The translations under genes and the position numbers were made by a program. Positions 8,956-17,868 of a DNA stretch of 64,000 bases are shown in pieces. Numbering within the stretch: position 1 is the first letter of the stretch; every line of letters begins with the position of its first letter. The notes under the pieces are model-generated. The model ran no database searches. It saw only the letters and a program-made list of their open reading frames with translations, and had not been told where the DNA came from. The DNA comes from Pseudomonas sp. 14P_8.1_Bac3 (GTDB taxonomy: Bacteria > Pseudomonadota > Gammaproteobacteria > Pseudomonadales > Pseudomonadaceae): the NCBI RefSeq assembly GCF_025466085.1, contig NZ_JANLOD010000064.1, forward strand, positions 48,751 to 112,750, given 5' to 3'.

Positions 8956-9047
8956 ATGTGGGAGCGGGCTTGCTCGCGAAGACGTTATACCAGCCGACAT
9001 TTACGTCGTCTGGTACACCGCTTTCGCGAGCAAGCCCGCTCCCACAC
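8956..9047. repeat. REPIN inside the sulfate operon
   Basis: Inverted pair TGTGGGAGCGGGCTTGCTCG / CGAGCAAGCCCGCTCCCACA in the 174-base gap between sbp and cysT. Its hairpin potential could lower cysTWA expression relative to sbp, or stabilise the sbp message; this is inference. Confidence 0.9.
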
Positions 9048-9090
9048 GGTACGCGCCCAGCATAAGGCCCGTGGTATGGCTTGAGTCAGA

Positions 9091-10104
9091 TTACTGCGCT
9101 TGGTAGATCTGGTCGAACACGCCACCGTCATTGAAGAATTTCGGTTGCGCGGTTTTCCAGCCGCCGAAGTCCTTGTCGATGGTCACCAGCTCCAGTTTCG
9201 GGAACTGATTGGCGTACTTCGCGGCCACGTCCTTGTCACGTGGGCGGTAGAAGTTTTTCGCGGCAATTTCCTGGCCGGCCGGGCTGTACAAGTGCTTGAG
9301 GTACGCTTCGGCGATCTCGGTGTTGCCCTTTTTCTCGGCGTTCTTGTCGACCACAGCCACTGGCGGCTCGGCGAGGATCGACAGCGAAGGCACAACGATG
9401 TCGAACTTGTCAGCGCCGCCGTCTTCCTTCAAGGCCAGGAAGGCTTCGTTTTCCCAGGCCAGCAACACGTCACCCTGACCGTTGTTGACGAAAGTGATGG
9501 TCGAACCGCGAGCGCCGGTATCCAGCACAGGCACGTGCTTGAACAGGGTTTGCACGTATTCCTTGGCCTTGGCTTCGCTGCCGCCGTTGGCTTTCAGGCC
9601 ATAGGCCCAGGCCGCCAGGAAGTTCCAGCGTGCGCCACCGGAGGTTTTCGGGTTCGGGGTAATCACCGAGACGTCGTTCTTGACCAGGTCGCCCCAGTCC
9701 TTGATACCTTTCGGGTTGCCTTTACGCACCAGGAACACGATGGTCGAGGTGTAAGGCGTGCTCGCATCCGGCAGGCGTTTCTGCCAGTCAGCCGGCAGGG
9801 TTTTGCCGAGCTTGGCGATTTCGTCGATGTCACCGGCCAGCGCCAGGGTCACCACGTCAGCACGCAAACCGTCGATCACCGCACGGCCCTGCTTGCCCGA
9901 ACCACCGTGGGACTGCTGGATTTTCACCGTGTCGCCCGCGTGATCTTTTTGCCAGAACTTGACGAACTCGGCGTTGTAATCCTGGTACAGCTCACGGGTC
10001 GGGTCGTACGAAACGTTGAGCAGTTCGTAATCCTTGGCAACCGCGGACCCCGCAAAAAGGGCACTGGCCAGGGCGGCCAAAGCGAAATGACGAATCGACG
10101 ACAT
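9091..10104 (-). CDS. sbp: Periplasmic sulfate-binding protein
   Basis: 337 residues with a Sec signal peptide (cleavage after SAVA, before KDYELLNVSYDPTRE). That mature N-terminus and QQSHGGSGKQGRAV belong to the Sbp/CysP family; SHGGSGKQ contributes to oxyanion binding. It delivers sulfate to CysTWA. It lies 69 bases downstream of oscA and is probably co-transcribed with it. Confidence 0.96.
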   Translation of the reverse strand: MSSIRHFALAALASALFAGSAVAKDYELLNVSYDPTRELYQDYNAEFVKFWQKDHAGDTVKIQQSHGGSGKQGRAVIDGLRADVVTLALAGDIDEIAKLGKTLPADWQKRLPDASTPYTSTIVFLVRKGNPKGIKDWGDLVKNDVSVITPNPKTSGGARWNFLAAWAYGLKANGGSEAKAKEYVQTLFKHVPVLDTGARGSTITFVNNGQGDVLLAWENEAFLALKEDGGADKFDIVVPSLSILAEPPVAVVDKNAEKKGNTEIAEAYLKHLYSPAGQEIAAKNFYRPRDKDVAAKYANQFPKLELVTIDKDFGGWKTAQPKFFNDGGVFDQIYQAQ

Positions 10105-10173
10105 GGTGAAAGCTCCTGGAATTCTTAGTGTGTTGGCTTTTTTTATGGTGGCGGGAAGCGGGTTGCCGACGGC

Positions 10174-10356
10174 TTAGCTCGGCTTGTTGCTGGGGTTCTG
10201 CAAACGGAATTTTTCCTTGCGTTCGATCTGCACCACCTGGGCGTTATGCACAGTGATTTCTACGGCGCCGAACCGCAGGTCGCGCAACGCGCTCTGGATC
10301 TCACGCAAGATAGTGGCTTCGTCTTGACCGTCAACGCTACGTAGGGATGCGCTCAT
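10174..10356 (-). CDS. oscA: OscA family small protein (DUF2292)
   Basis: 60 residues from ATG 10356, chosen over an upstream start because GAAGGAG lies at the right distance. The core GAVEITVHNAQVVQIERKEK is typical of the DUF2292/OscA family. In Pseudomonas, oscA precedes sbp and is needed for organosulfur use under sulfur starvation and chromate stress; this is established for a relative and transferred here by position and similarity. Cytoplasmic; no known catalytic motif. Confidence 0.85.
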   Translation of the reverse strand: MSASLRSVDGQDEATILREIQSALRDLRFGAVEITVHNAQVVQIERKEKFRLQNPSNKPS

Positions 10357-10527
10357 GGTGCTGCTCCTTCGACTGAGAGGTTGCCTGGCAGTGTCCGGCA
10401 CTGCTTGCGGCGTGAGGCCAATAGTAGATAGGTGCGGATATTCTTAAAAAGACTATTTAAGAATGTTTATATAACTAAATGAAATTGTCTGTGTGGACGA
10501 GGATTTACGCGCCACTCGACCCTTGAA

Positions 10528-10627
10528 GGGTCGAGCGTGCTCACGATGGATGTGAACGTTTTGACGGGGACTTTCCGAGGAACGCAGTGTCCGGGCGTTT
10601 TTCGCGAGCAAGCTCGCTCCTACGGGG
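10528..10627. repeat. REPIN, one arm degenerate
   Basis: A diverged arm (GGGTCGAGCGTGCTCACGATGG) and a canonical arm (TTCGCGAGCAAGCTCGCTCC) in inverse orientation, just after the 3' end of the GGDEF-EAL gene and upstream of the oscA operon. Confidence 0.8.
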
Positions 10628-10631
10628 GATT

Positions 10632-12560
10632 TCAAGCGATCGGATTGCGCATCCAGTCCAGCTGTTCGGCCGGCACCGGCCGGCCGAACCAGTAACCCTG
10701 GCCCAAATCGCAACGCTGCTCGAAGAGGAACGCTGCCTGCTCAGCCTGTTCGATGCCCTCGGCATGCACCTGCATTCCCATGCTCTGCGCCAGGGCGATA
10801 ATCACCCGCACGATGGCCCCATCGTCGTCATCCCACGGGAGCCCCGCCACGAAACCCTGATCGATCTTGAGCTTCTGCACCGGCAAACGCTTGAGCCGCA
10901 GCAGCGACGAGTACCCCGTGCCGAAATCATCGATGGCCAGCCGCACGCCGAGTTCGCGCAGGCGATGCATTTGCTCCAATGCCACTTCCGGATCGTCCAT
11001 GACCGCGCTTTCGGTCACTTCCAGCTCCAGACAGGCCGGATCCAGCCCGGTTTCGTGCAGCACCTGCGCCACCTGCTGATACAACTCACGGCGGGCAAAC
11101 AAGCGCGACGACACATTCACCGCGACAAACGACAACGCCACCCCGGCCTGCTGCCATTGACACATCTGCTGGCAGGCGTGGCGCATCACCCAGGCATCGA
11201 CCTCGGCGATCAACCCGGTGCGCTCGGCGATGGGAATGAATTCCGCAGGCGACACCAGCCCCCGCTGCGGATGCTCCCAACGCACCAGCGCCTCAACCCC
11301 CACCATGCGACGGCTCTTGAGGTCGTGAACCGGCTGGTAAAACACCCGCAACTCCTGCTGTTCCAACGCCCGGCGTAACTCGGAGGCAGTCTCGACGCGC
11401 TGCTGCGCGTGGGCGGTCAACTCTTCGGTGTACAGGGCGTAGCCGTCGCGGCCAGCGCTTTTAGCCTTGAACAAGGCCGAGTCGGCGTTGCGCAGCAGCT
11501 GTTCGGCGCTCAAGGCATCGCCGGGGAACAGGCTGATGCCGATGCTGGCGTTGATGAACAACTGATGCCCGTCGATAGAGAAAGGCTCGCGCATACCATC
11601 AACGATGCGCTGGGCCAGCGCCGCGGCGTGCACCAGCTGTGGACAACTTTCCGCCAGCACGGCGAACTCGTCACCGCCCAGCCGGGCCAGGGTGATGCCC
11701 GGGCCGAACAGGGCTTTCAAACGCTCGGACACCGCCTTGAGCAATTGGTCACCGATGGTGTGGCCGAGGCTGTCGTTGATCATCTTGAAGTGGTCCAGAT
11801 CGATCAGCAGCAACGCGCACCCGCGCTTGTGGAGCTGCGCCGACGCCAGCGCCTGCTGCGCGCGGTCAGTGAACAGCAGGCGGTTGGGCAGATCGGTCAG
11901 TGGATCGTGGTGGGCCAGGTACTTGAGTTCATGCTCGGAATCCTTGATCGCGCTGATGTCGGAGAACACCGCGACGTAATGACTGAGCTGGCCCTGGTCG
12001 TCGTGAATCAGGCGGATGGTCTGCCATTGCGGATAGATTTCGCCGCTCTTGCGGCGGTTCCAGATTTCGCCGCTCCATTCGCCGCAGCCATTCAGTGTCG
12101 CGAACATTGCCTGGTAAAACGCCGTCGGGTGGCGGCCGGACTTGAACAGGCTGGGCTGCCGCCCCAGAACCTCTTCAGACTGATAGCCGGTGATTTCGAT
12201 GAACGCCCGGTTCACATGGACGATCACCCCTTCGCGGTCGGTGACCAGCACGCCTTCGCGGGTGCAGTCGAACACCGCGGCCGCCTGACGCAACCGCTCG
12301 CGATCCACATGGCGCTCACGCAATTTGGCGCCGATGCCAAGGCAGCGGAGCAATCGCGCGCGGGCGATGAAGATCAAACCGGCGCTCAGCAGGACCCAGG
12401 CGTAACCGTTGATCAGTTGCCATCGCAGTAGCTCGTCGGAGCTATCGAAGAAACTGTTCATTAAATAACCACTGAACTGCAGCCAGACAACGGATAACAA
12501 CAGATAAAGCAGCGCTGCACGCAATGCGTCGCGATAGGTGGCAGACATTCGGCCGTCCAT
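10632..12560 (-). CDS. Membrane PAS-GGDEF-EAL c-di-GMP protein
   Basis: 642 residues: two TM helices (about 13-70), a PAS domain (about 95-210), GGDEF (about 215-375, intact LARLGGDEFAVLAES) and EAL (about 385-635). The EAL catalytic residues look intact: VEALVRW, AVNVSS, LEVTESAV, DDFGTGYSS and KLKIDQGFV. A bifunctional enzyme or a GTP-activated phosphodiesterase is therefore likely. ATG 12560 and ATG 12548 are both possible starts; neither has a clear ribosome site. It is divergent from desA. Confidence 0.92.
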   Translation of the reverse strand: MDGRMSATYRDALRAALLYLLLSVVWLQFSGYLMNSFFDSSDELLRWQLINGYAWVLLSAGLIFIARARLLRCLGIGAKLRERHVDRERLRQAAAVFDCTREGVLVTDREGVIVHVNRAFIEITGYQSEEVLGRQPSLFKSGRHPTAFYQAMFATLNGCGEWSGEIWNRRKSGEIYPQWQTIRLIHDDQGQLSHYVAVFSDISAIKDSEHELKYLAHHDPLTDLPNRLLFTDRAQQALASAQLHKRGCALLLIDLDHFKMINDSLGHTIGDQLLKAVSERLKALFGPGITLARLGGDEFAVLAESCPQLVHAAALAQRIVDGMREPFSIDGHQLFINASIGISLFPGDALSAEQLLRNADSALFKAKSAGRDGYALYTEELTAHAQQRVETASELRRALEQQELRVFYQPVHDLKSRRMVGVEALVRWEHPQRGLVSPAEFIPIAERTGLIAEVDAWVMRHACQQMCQWQQAGVALSFVAVNVSSRLFARRELYQQVAQVLHETGLDPACLELEVTESAVMDDPEVALEQMHRLRELGVRLAIDDFGTGYSSLLRLKRLPVQKLKIDQGFVAGLPWDDDDGAIVRVIIALAQSMGMQVHAEGIEQAEQAAFLFEQRCDLGQGYWFGRPVPAEQLDWMRNPIA

Positions 12561-12692
12561 GTCCCTAAAAAAGGGGTGGAATTATAGGTTAAGAAACATC
12601 CCGCCACTCATATCTGAAAGGGCGACTGGTTTTATCCGTGGGCTTGGTGATAATGCAACGGCTGTTTTTTCTTTTTGAGGGCCCTATAGCCT

Positions 12693-13880
12693 ATGTGGTA
12701 CGAAGGTTTTCTCGGCTTGTCACCCTGGTCACTGGTGGCAGTCACCCTGCTGATGACCCACGTCACGATTATCGGCGTCACGGTCTATCTGCATCGTTAT
12801 TCAGCCCATCGCTCGCTTGAGCTCAATGCCGGCCTGAAACATTTCTTCCGCTTCTGGCTGTGGCTGACCACGGCGCAGAACACTCGCGAGTGGACCGCCA
12901 TCCACCGCAAGCATCACGCCAAATGCGAAACCGTCGATGACCCGCACAGCCCGGTCATCAAGGGCCTGTCCACGGTGTTGCGCAAGGGCGCCGAGCTGTA
13001 CCGCAGCGAAGCGGAAAACCCCGAGACCCTGCGCATCTACGGCAAGAACTGCCCGGAAGACTGGATCGAACGCAACCTCTACAGCCGCTTCCCGTTGCTG
13101 GGTGTGGCGATCATGGCGGTCATCGACCTGCTGCTGTTCGGCACCATCGGCATCACCATCTGGGCCATCCAGATGATGTGGATTCCGGTCTGGGCCGCTG
13201 GCGTGGTCAATGGCCTGGGCCATGCCGTCGGTTATCGCAACTTCGAATGCCGCGATGCGGCGACCAACCTGGTGCCTTGGGGCATCCTGATCGGCGGTGA
13301 AGAACTGCATAACAACCATCACACCTACCCTAACTCGGCAAAACTGTCGGTGAAGAAGTGGGAGTTCGACCTCGGCTGGGCCTGGATCCAGGTCTTCAGT
13401 TTCCTTCGTCTGGCCAAGGTCCAGCGGGTTGCGCCGATTGCCCATCGGGTCGAAGGTAAAGGCAGCCTGGACATGGACACCGCCATGGCCATCCTCAATA
13501 ACCGCTTCCAGATCATGGCCCAGTACCGCAAATTGGTGATCGCGCCGCTGGTCAAGCAGGAACTGGAGAAGGTCGATCATTCCGTCCGCCACCAGTTTCA
13601 TCGGGCCAAGCGCCTGCTCTCGCGGGAAACCAGCCTGCTCGATGACAGGCACCACGTGCGCATCCAGAACATGCTCGAGCACAGCCAGGCGCTGAAGGTA
13701 ATTTACGAGAAACGCCTGGCCCTGCAGCAGATCTGGGTCAAGACCAGTTCAAATGGTCACGACATGCTGGCTGCGATCAAGGATTGGGTGCACGAAGCCG
13801 AAGCCAGCGGAATTCAATCCCTGCGTGACTTCGCCGACCAGCTGAAGACCTACTCGCTGCGCCCTGCCGCCACTGCCTGA
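12693..13880 (+). CDS. desA: Acyl-CoA/phospholipid delta-9 desaturase DesA-like
   Basis: 395 residues. Histidine boxes are HRYSAH (34-39), HRKHH (71-75) and HNNHH (206-210); TM pairs lie near 10-65 and 135-180. The C-terminal ~130 residues form a mostly helical cytoplasmic extension. In P. aeruginosa DesA introduces a delta-9 double bond into phospholipid acyl chains to adjust membrane fluidity. The association with a neighbouring PAS-GGDEF-EAL gene is, as I recall, shared with that species. Upstream the DNA is AT-richer (12570-12690) and probably holds the promoter. Confidence 0.9.
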   Translation: MWYEGFLGLSPWSLVAVTLLMTHVTIIGVTVYLHRYSAHRSLELNAGLKHFFRFWLWLTTAQNTREWTAIHRKHHAKCETVDDPHSPVIKGLSTVLRKGAELYRSEAENPETLRIYGKNCPEDWIERNLYSRFPLLGVAIMAVIDLLLFGTIGITIWAIQMMWIPVWAAGVVNGLGHAVGYRNFECRDAATNLVPWGILIGGEELHNNHHTYPNSAKLSVKKWEFDLGWAWIQVFSFLRLAKVQRVAPIAHRVEGKGSLDMDTAMAILNNRFQIMAQYRKLVIAPLVKQELEKVDHSVRHQFHRAKRLLSRETSLLDDRHHVRIQNMLEHSQALKVIYEKRLALQQIWVKTSSNGHDMLAAIKDWVHEAEASGIQSLRDFADQLKTYSLRPAATA

Positions 13881-14024
13881 CACCGTTGATCGGTGCGCCC
13901 CGTTCGTGGGCGCACCCTCCGGAACTTCGTTTCGAATCCTCTATCTCAAAGACACTTCGCCACTACGGCGGGCTTTGTTGTGGCCGCTATCGAACACGCG
14001 GCACGTCCTTTGAGATCTGTGTCG

Positions 14025-15014
14025 ATGGTCAACAAGAACCTGCAAGACTCATCCCTACCCCAATGGCCCGAGGCCGCGCAAACCTTGATGGCGTTGATGC
14101 ATGCCCAAGGCGAAGTCGCGCGCCTGAGCGAACGCGAGCAGCTGTTCAGCTCGCTGCTGGTGAGCGTTAACGCGGTGCTTTGGGCGTTCAACTGGGAAAC
14201 TCGTCAGGTGGTGTACGTCAGCCCCGCCTATGAACGGATTTTCGGCCGTTCCGCCGGCCTGTTGCTGTCCGACTACAACCAGTGGCGCGACAGCATTTAC
14301 CCCGACGATCTCGAGTACGCCGAACGCAGCTTCGCCGAGGTACTGGAAAAAGGCGCCGTCGAAGACCGGGAGTACCGCATCATCGCCGCCGATGGCCAGG
14401 TGCGCTGGCTCAGCGACAAGTGCTTCATCAACCGCCAGGCCGAACCGGGCAAGCCGGTGATCATCGTTGGCATTGCCGAAGACATCACCGACAAAAAGCA
14501 CATGGAAAGCGAACTGCATCGCCTGGCCACCACCGACGTCCTGACCCAGAGCAGCAATCGCCGACACTTCTTCGACTGCGCCCGCCGCGAGTTCGAACTG
14601 GCCCGCCAACAGGGTTCGCCACTGGCGTTCCTGTTGCTGGACATCGATGACTTCAAGGTGATCAACGACACCTATGGCCACCCGGAAGGCGATAACGTGC
14701 TGCAGCGCGTCGCTGAAACTGGCCGCGGCACGCTGCGTCGCGGCGACGTGTTCGGGCGGATTGGCGGAGAGGAGTTTGCCGCAGTGTTTCCGGGGTGCGC
14801 ACCGGACATGGCCATGCAAGTGGCCGAGCGCCTGCAACGGGAGATTCAACGGCTGAGCTTCAGCCATGAGCACCAGACGTTCGGCATCACCGTCAGCCAG
14901 GGGCTGACCAGCCTGACAGCCGAGGATGACAGCGTCGACAGCCTGTTTGCCCGGGCCGATGCGGCGATGTATGAGGCGAAGCGGCAGGGCAAGAACCGGA
15001 TCATTTCCGGCTGA
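14025..15014 (+). CDS. PAS-domain diguanylate cyclase
   Basis: 329 residues from ATG 14025; a GTG start further upstream is open but has no ribosome site. A PAS domain of the PAS_3 type (about 55-165) is followed by a C-terminal GGDEF domain with intact RIGGEEF. An RRGD sequence five residues before the GGEEF fits the RxxD inhibitory site, so product inhibition is expected. No TM helices: a soluble c-di-GMP synthase. It lies downstream of desA on the same strand, about 145 bases away. Confidence 0.88.
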   Translation: MVNKNLQDSSLPQWPEAAQTLMALMHAQGEVARLSEREQLFSSLLVSVNAVLWAFNWETRQVVYVSPAYERIFGRSAGLLLSDYNQWRDSIYPDDLEYAERSFAEVLEKGAVEDREYRIIAADGQVRWLSDKCFINRQAEPGKPVIIVGIAEDITDKKHMESELHRLATTDVLTQSSNRRHFFDCARREFELARQQGSPLAFLLLDIDDFKVINDTYGHPEGDNVLQRVAETGRGTLRRGDVFGRIGGEEFAAVFPGCAPDMAMQVAERLQREIQRLSFSHEHQTFGITVSQGLTSLTAEDDSVDSLFARADAAMYEAKRQGKNRIISG

Positions 15015-15052
15015 GCGTCGCACCGCCGCTCCCACTGGGTTTTGTGTAATGG

Positions 15053-16267
15053 CTACTTTTTGCGCAATCGCGTCAGCTCCGGCAACCCGATCTTGAGCAG
15101 CCGCGCCGTTCGGCTCTTCGCCAGCGCCTCAATGCCCTCATGCTCGGTCAGATGCGCCAGCTGCGCCGCCATGTTCATCACCAGCGCCTCACGAGAGTAA
15201 ACCCCGCCACCGAGCTGGTAGACCGCCGCAATCAGCTCTCGCAGCTCCAGCGGCAGACGCCAGCGGGTACGCAGCGCCGAACCGTAGGCCGCGCCAAACT
15301 CGGCGAGCGCCTCTCCGACCTCTTCCCATTCATCCAGCTCGCCGCCGGCCTGCTTCCATTCCTGCAAACACCGCAGCAATGCCAGGTCGCCCAGGCGATG
15401 CAGCAGGCCGGCGCAATAACAGCGCTCCTGTTCCAGATCCAGCAAGCGCGCCAGCGTCCGGGCATATTCGGCCGTGTGCAGCGACAGCTCCCAATACCGT
15501 TCGGCATAGTCAGCCAGCTGCGGATCACTGAGCCGTGCGCTGCGCTTCAACGCCAATCCAAGAATCAGGTTCATGCTCTGCCCGGTGCCGAGGCGATGCA
15601 GCGCCTGGGCCAGGGTTTGTACCGCCGCGCCATGGTGTTGGGCCGCGCTATTGGCGGCGGCGATCAGCACGGCTGCAATCTGCGGGTCGGTTCGGATTTC
15701 TTCTTCGAGCAGCGTCAGATCGAGGCCATTGGGGTTAAGGCTGCGGTTGACCGCCAACTGCACGTCGGTCATCAGCGGCGCGCCATCGGTCAGCTCCCGT
15801 CGACGTTCAAGAAACACCGACAGGGTCATGCCCGGCGCCAGCGTCGGTACATCACAGCACACTTCTTCGCCGGCATTGAGCAACAAACCCTGCAGACGCT
15901 GGGTCAGGCTTTCCATGTTCAACGGTTTGGTCAGGTACGCCGTGGGCGCCAGGGGCAACGCCTCGCGCACGCTGGCGCTGTCGTTGCGATTGCTCATCAG
16001 GATGAAAGGCAGCGGGGGATTGCGCTTGCGCTGGCGCACACTGCGCAAGACATTCAAACCGTCCACGCCCGGCAACTCCCAATCGACGATCACCAGGTCG
16101 TAGGCGTTCTCCGCCAGCCGCGTCAACGCGCCCTGGCCATCGGCGCACAGATCGATTCGCGCGTCGCAACGCACCTTCAGCAGCACTTGATTAAGCAAAT
16201 CCCGCGACCAAGGATCGGCCTCGGCAATCAGCACTCGAGGGACAGCGGGCAAAACTACAGCGTTCAT
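15053..16267 (-). CDS. Response regulator with HDOD output domain
   Basis: 404 residues from ATG 16267 (GGAGGG upstream). Receiver domain at about 10-125 with phosphoacceptor Asp in LVIVDWELPG and Lys in PTAYLTKPL; HDOD domain at about 165-370. HDOD proteins resemble HD-domain enzymes but lack catalysis and act in signalling. The gene converges on the diguanylate cyclase, with 38 bases between stops. The cognate kinase is not in the window. Confidence 0.87.
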   Translation of the reverse strand: MNAVVLPAVPRVLIAEADPWSRDLLNQVLLKVRCDARIDLCADGQGALTRLAENAYDLVIVDWELPGVDGLNVLRSVRQRKRNPPLPFILMSNRNDSASVREALPLAPTAYLTKPLNMESLTQRLQGLLLNAGEEVCCDVPTLAPGMTLSVFLERRRELTDGAPLMTDVQLAVNRSLNPNGLDLTLLEEEIRTDPQIAAVLIAAANSAAQHHGAAVQTLAQALHRLGTGQSMNLILGLALKRSARLSDPQLADYAERYWELSLHTAEYARTLARLLDLEQERCYCAGLLHRLGDLALLRCLQEWKQAGGELDEWEEVGEALAEFGAAYGSALRTRWRLPLELRELIAAVYQLGGGVYSREALVMNMAAQLAHLTEHEGIEALAKSRTARLLKIGLPELTRLRKK

Positions 16268-16343
16268 CAGCACCCTCCATTTGCACTGCCTGCACCTTAG
16301 TTCACTGCGGGCCACTGGGTTCGGCCCAGTATGTTTCAGAAAC

Positions 16344-16373
16344 AAAAAAAAACCCGCCGAAGCGGGTTTTTTG
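16344..16373 (-). terminator. Intrinsic terminator after gabT
   Basis: AACCCGCC GAA GCGGGTT hairpin flanked by A-run and T-run on either side, so it can work in both directions. It lies about 35 bases after the gabT stop at 16408 on the minus strand. Confidence 0.9.
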
Positions 16374-16407
16374 TCGATCAGCTCACACATTCATGCGAGC
16401 ACTTGGA

Positions 16408-17685
16408 TCACAGCTCGGAGAAGCATTCTTCGATGATCGCCAGACCTTTGTCCAGTTGCTCATCCGGCGAAGTCAGCGGTACCAGCACGCGCAGAACGTT
16501 GCCATAGGTACCGCAGGACAGCAGGATCAGGCCCTTGTCGCGCGCCTTGGCCACAACCGAAGCAACGGCAGCGGCGTTCGGCTTGTGGCTGTCGCCGTTT
16601 TCGAACAGCTCGACCGCGATCATCGCGCCCAGGGCACGGACTTCGCCGATCACCGGGTACTTGGCCTGGATGGCCTTGAGGCCAGTGACCAGACGCTCGC
16701 CAACTGCCTTGCAGCGGTCCAGCAGGTGCTCTTCCTCGAACACTTCCATCACGGCCAGGGCCGCGGCGCAAGCGATCGGGCTACCGGCGTAGGTGCCGCC
16801 CAGGCCGCCTGGGGCGATAGCGTCCATGTATTCGGCCTTGCCGCACACACCGGCCAGCGGGAAGCCGCCCGCGATGGATTTGGCGAAGGTGGTCAGGTCG
16901 GCGGAAACGCCCATCTGTTCCATGGCGAAGAAGGTGCCAGTACGGCCAGCGCCGGTCTGTACTTCGTCAGCGATCAACAGGATGCCGTGCTGGTCGCACA
17001 GCGCGCGCAGGCGCGTCATGAACGCTTTAGGCGCGACGTAGAAACCGCCTTCGCCCTGGACCGGCTCGATGATGATGGCAGCGATGTCACGCGGCTCGGC
17101 GTCGTTCTTGAAGATGCGTTCGATGCTGGCGATCGAATCGTCGACGCTCACACCGTGCAGTTCGTTCGGGTACAGCGCGCGGAACACGCCGCCTGGCATC
17201 AGGCCCATGCCGGCCGAGTAAGGCACGACTTTACCGGTCAGGCCCAGGGTCATCATGGTGCGACCGTGGTAAGCGCCGGTGAAGGCAATCACGCCGGCAC
17301 GGCCAGTCGCGGCACGGGCGATTTTCACGGCGTTTTCAACGGCTTCGGAACCGGTGGTGACCAGCAGGGTTTTCTTGGCGAAATCACCTGGCACCTTGGC
17401 GTTGATTTTTTCGCACAGCTCTACGTACGGTTCGTACGCCAGCACCTGGAAGCAGGTGTGGGTCAGTTTGTTCAGTTGTTCGGTCACGGCGGCGATGATT
17501 TTCGGGTGCACGTGGCCGGTGTTCAGCACGGCGATACCGCCGGCGAAGTCGATGAACTCGCGACCTTCAACGTCGGTCACGGTGGCGTTCTTCGCGGACT
17601 CGGCGAAGATCGGGTGAATCTGGCCAACACCGCGTGGTACAGCGGCTTCGCGGCGTTTCATCAGGGAAGCGTTAGTCTTGCTCAT
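16408..17685 (-). CDS. gabT: 4-aminobutyrate--2-oxoglutarate transaminase
   Basis: 425 residues, start ATG 17685 with GAGG upstream. Class III PLP aminotransferase: the PLP lysine lies in TTFAKSIAGGFPLAG and the cofactor-aspartate in LLIADEVQTGAGRTG. It transfers the amino group of GABA (and probably 5-aminovalerate) to 2-oxoglutarate, giving succinate semialdehyde. It follows gabD by 183 bases on the same strand, forming the GABA catabolic pair. Confidence 0.95.
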   Translation of the reverse strand: MSKTNASLMKRREAAVPRGVGQIHPIFAESAKNATVTDVEGREFIDFAGGIAVLNTGHVHPKIIAAVTEQLNKLTHTCFQVLAYEPYVELCEKINAKVPGDFAKKTLLVTTGSEAVENAVKIARAATGRAGVIAFTGAYHGRTMMTLGLTGKVVPYSAGMGLMPGGVFRALYPNELHGVSVDDSIASIERIFKNDAEPRDIAAIIIEPVQGEGGFYVAPKAFMTRLRALCDQHGILLIADEVQTGAGRTGTFFAMEQMGVSADLTTFAKSIAGGFPLAGVCGKAEYMDAIAPGGLGGTYAGSPIACAAALAVMEVFEEEHLLDRCKAVGERLVTGLKAIQAKYPVIGEVRALGAMIAVELFENGDSHKPNAAAVASVVAKARDKGLILLSCGTYGNVLRVLVPLTSPDEQLDKGLAIIEECFSEL

Positions 17686-17868
17686 AAAGTCCTCATTCAC
17701 CGCTCATCGGGCGGCGTGGTTCAAGGAAAATGCGGCGGGAAGGCAACTGCGGCAGCATGCGATGATCGACTGCCACAGCGTTCCCGGCTGCAGAGAAATT
17801 TCCGGTTGAAGCGCGCAAAGGGTCAGCGCTCTCGTGCCCTCTGCGCTTGAAGCAATGCCTTGCCGGGC

